Of a stretch of 64,000 bases of DNA, positions 63,685-64,000 are shown one piece after another (the first letter of the stretch is position 1; every line of letters begins with the position of its first letter). This DNA is from an uncultured Clostridia bacterium. Its GTDB lineage: Bacteria; Bacillota; Clostridia; Oscillospirales; Acutalibacteraceae. Under the pieces are notes generated by a model. It did not search any database and was not told where the DNA came from. It worked only from the letters and a program-made list of their open reading frames with translations. Where the stretch lies: assembly GCA_947369085.1 (NCBI GenBank), contig CANBJR010000010.1:1-64000 (forward strand), in the 5' to 3' direction. A program made the translations under genes and the position numbers.

Positions 63685-64000
63685 ATGAAAAATGTATTGA
63701 TTATTTCCGCAAGCCCGAGAAAAAACGGTAATTCCGATATTCTCTGCGACAGATTTGCACAGGGTGCTAATGAAAGAGGACATAATGCAGAAAAAGTATT
63801 TCTGGCTGAAAAGAATATCAGTTACTGCCGAGGCTGCGGAGTATGTAACTCTACTCACAAATGCATTCAAAAGGACGATATGGCAGAAATTCTTGATAAA
63901 ATGGTAACAGCAGATGTAATTGTTCTTGCAACACCTGTATATTTTTATTCGATGGACGGTCAGATGAAAACCTTTATTGACCGCACTGTCCCAAGATATA
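63685..64000 (+). CDS. NAD(P)H-dependent FMN reductase / iron-sulfur flavoprotein, 3' end beyond window
   Basis: The ATG at 63685 (GGAGGAATAA upstream) opens a frame to the right edge (105 codons), absent from the track. LIISASPRKNGNSDILCDRF (flavin phosphate loop), YCRGCGVCN...KCIQKDDM (Cys cluster) and ATPVYFYSMDGQMKTFIDR are typical of NADPH-dependent FMN reductases with an Fe-S-like cysteine motif. Fourth gene of the operon. Confidence 0.9.
   Translation, partial: MKNVLIISASPRKNGNSDILCDRFAQGANERGHNAEKVFLAEKNISYCRGCGVCNSTHKCIQKDDMAEILDKMVTADVIVLATPVYFYSMDGQMKTFIDRTVPRY

Noticed and set aside
1-64000. CRISPR arrays and insertion sequences
   Set aside because: No spaced direct-repeat array was seen and no transposase gene was recognised.

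Overview
The window looks like a Clostridia chromosome, most probably Oscillospirales/Ruminococcaceae. It carries a spore-gene pair (yabP-yabQ), a truncated CotJC-type Mn-catalase, reverse rubrerythrin with rubredoxin and a Fur/PerR regulator (an anaerobe's oxidative-stress set), AT-rich intergenic DNA and strong Shine-Dalgarno sites. I could not assign a species. The left ~45 kb is accessory DNA (prophage module, defence island, small cassettes). The right ~19 kb is ordinary chromosome.

Layout. (1) 1-13.66 kb, minus strand: replication and packaging-entry module of a tailed phage or prophage, cut by the left edge. In transcription order it has a sigma-like protein, a small protein, an SNF2-type helicase, a coiled-coil protein, a probable ssDNA-binding protein, a family A DNA polymerase, a DUF4406-like protein, a P4/D5-type primase-helicase, a VRR-NUC nuclease, a DUF1492-like protein, an HNH nuclease, a GC-rich cos-like gap, terminase small subunit, a ParB-MTase fusion and an m5C methyltransferase that runs off the window. 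No integrase or cI-type repressor is visible. (2) 14.0-21.7 kb, minus: a restriction operon of LlaJI type (small HTH protein, two m5C methyltransferases, McrB-like GTPase, McrC/LlaJI-like nuclease) ending in a large ImmA/IrrE protease-HTH protein. Divergently transcribed (21.9-23.3 kb, plus) are an HNH nuclease whose N-terminal domain matches that of the McrB-like subunit, and a free-standing Mrr-N-like winged helix. (3) 23.5-36.0 kb, minus: a seven-gene cassette of an unknown protein, a coiled-coil protein, an Hsp70, a UvrD-like helicase, a DrmA-like helicase, a DrmB-like DUF1998 protein and a type IIG restriction-modification enzyme. This DISARM-like combination with a chaperone is the best candidate for an undescribed system. 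Here it is decaying: four genes each carry what looks like a single-base deletion, the Hsp70 has an in-frame TGA, and the IIG enzyme is cut off at its SAM-binding motif. (4) 36.2-39.1 kb: an intact TOTE-type primase/SF2-helicase/PLD-like fusion. (5) 39.6-42.0 kb, plus: an autoregulated-looking HTH/HipA-like kinase pair followed 3 nt later by an ion-transporter-family permease. (6) 42.3-45.5 kb: a HAD-Nudix-HD-HAD cassette and a truncated Mn-catalase.

Right part. rpsO-pnp, an XRE regulator, tRNA-Thr(CGU), a CpsB-type phosphatase, leuB, a histidine phosphatase, another XRE regulator, perR-rubrerythrin-rubredoxin, a polysaccharide deacetylase, yabP-yabQ-divIC-S1 protein, hpf, a THUMP RNA methyltransferase, a surface 5'-nucleotidase, and a LysR regulator divergent from a flavodoxin-cupin-carboxymuconolactone decarboxylase-like-FMN reductase operon that runs off the right edge.

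How the genes fit together. In the restriction operon, two methylases probably protect the two strands of an asymmetric site, and the McrBC-like pair cuts unmodified DNA. The HNH protein probably reads the same or a similar target through the shared domain. The DISARM-like cassette has helicases and a methylation/nuclease component, as defence systems of that kind do, plus an Hsp70 and a partner coiled-coil protein that might act as sensor, assembler or activator. All functions come from recognising motifs by eye. No database search was run.
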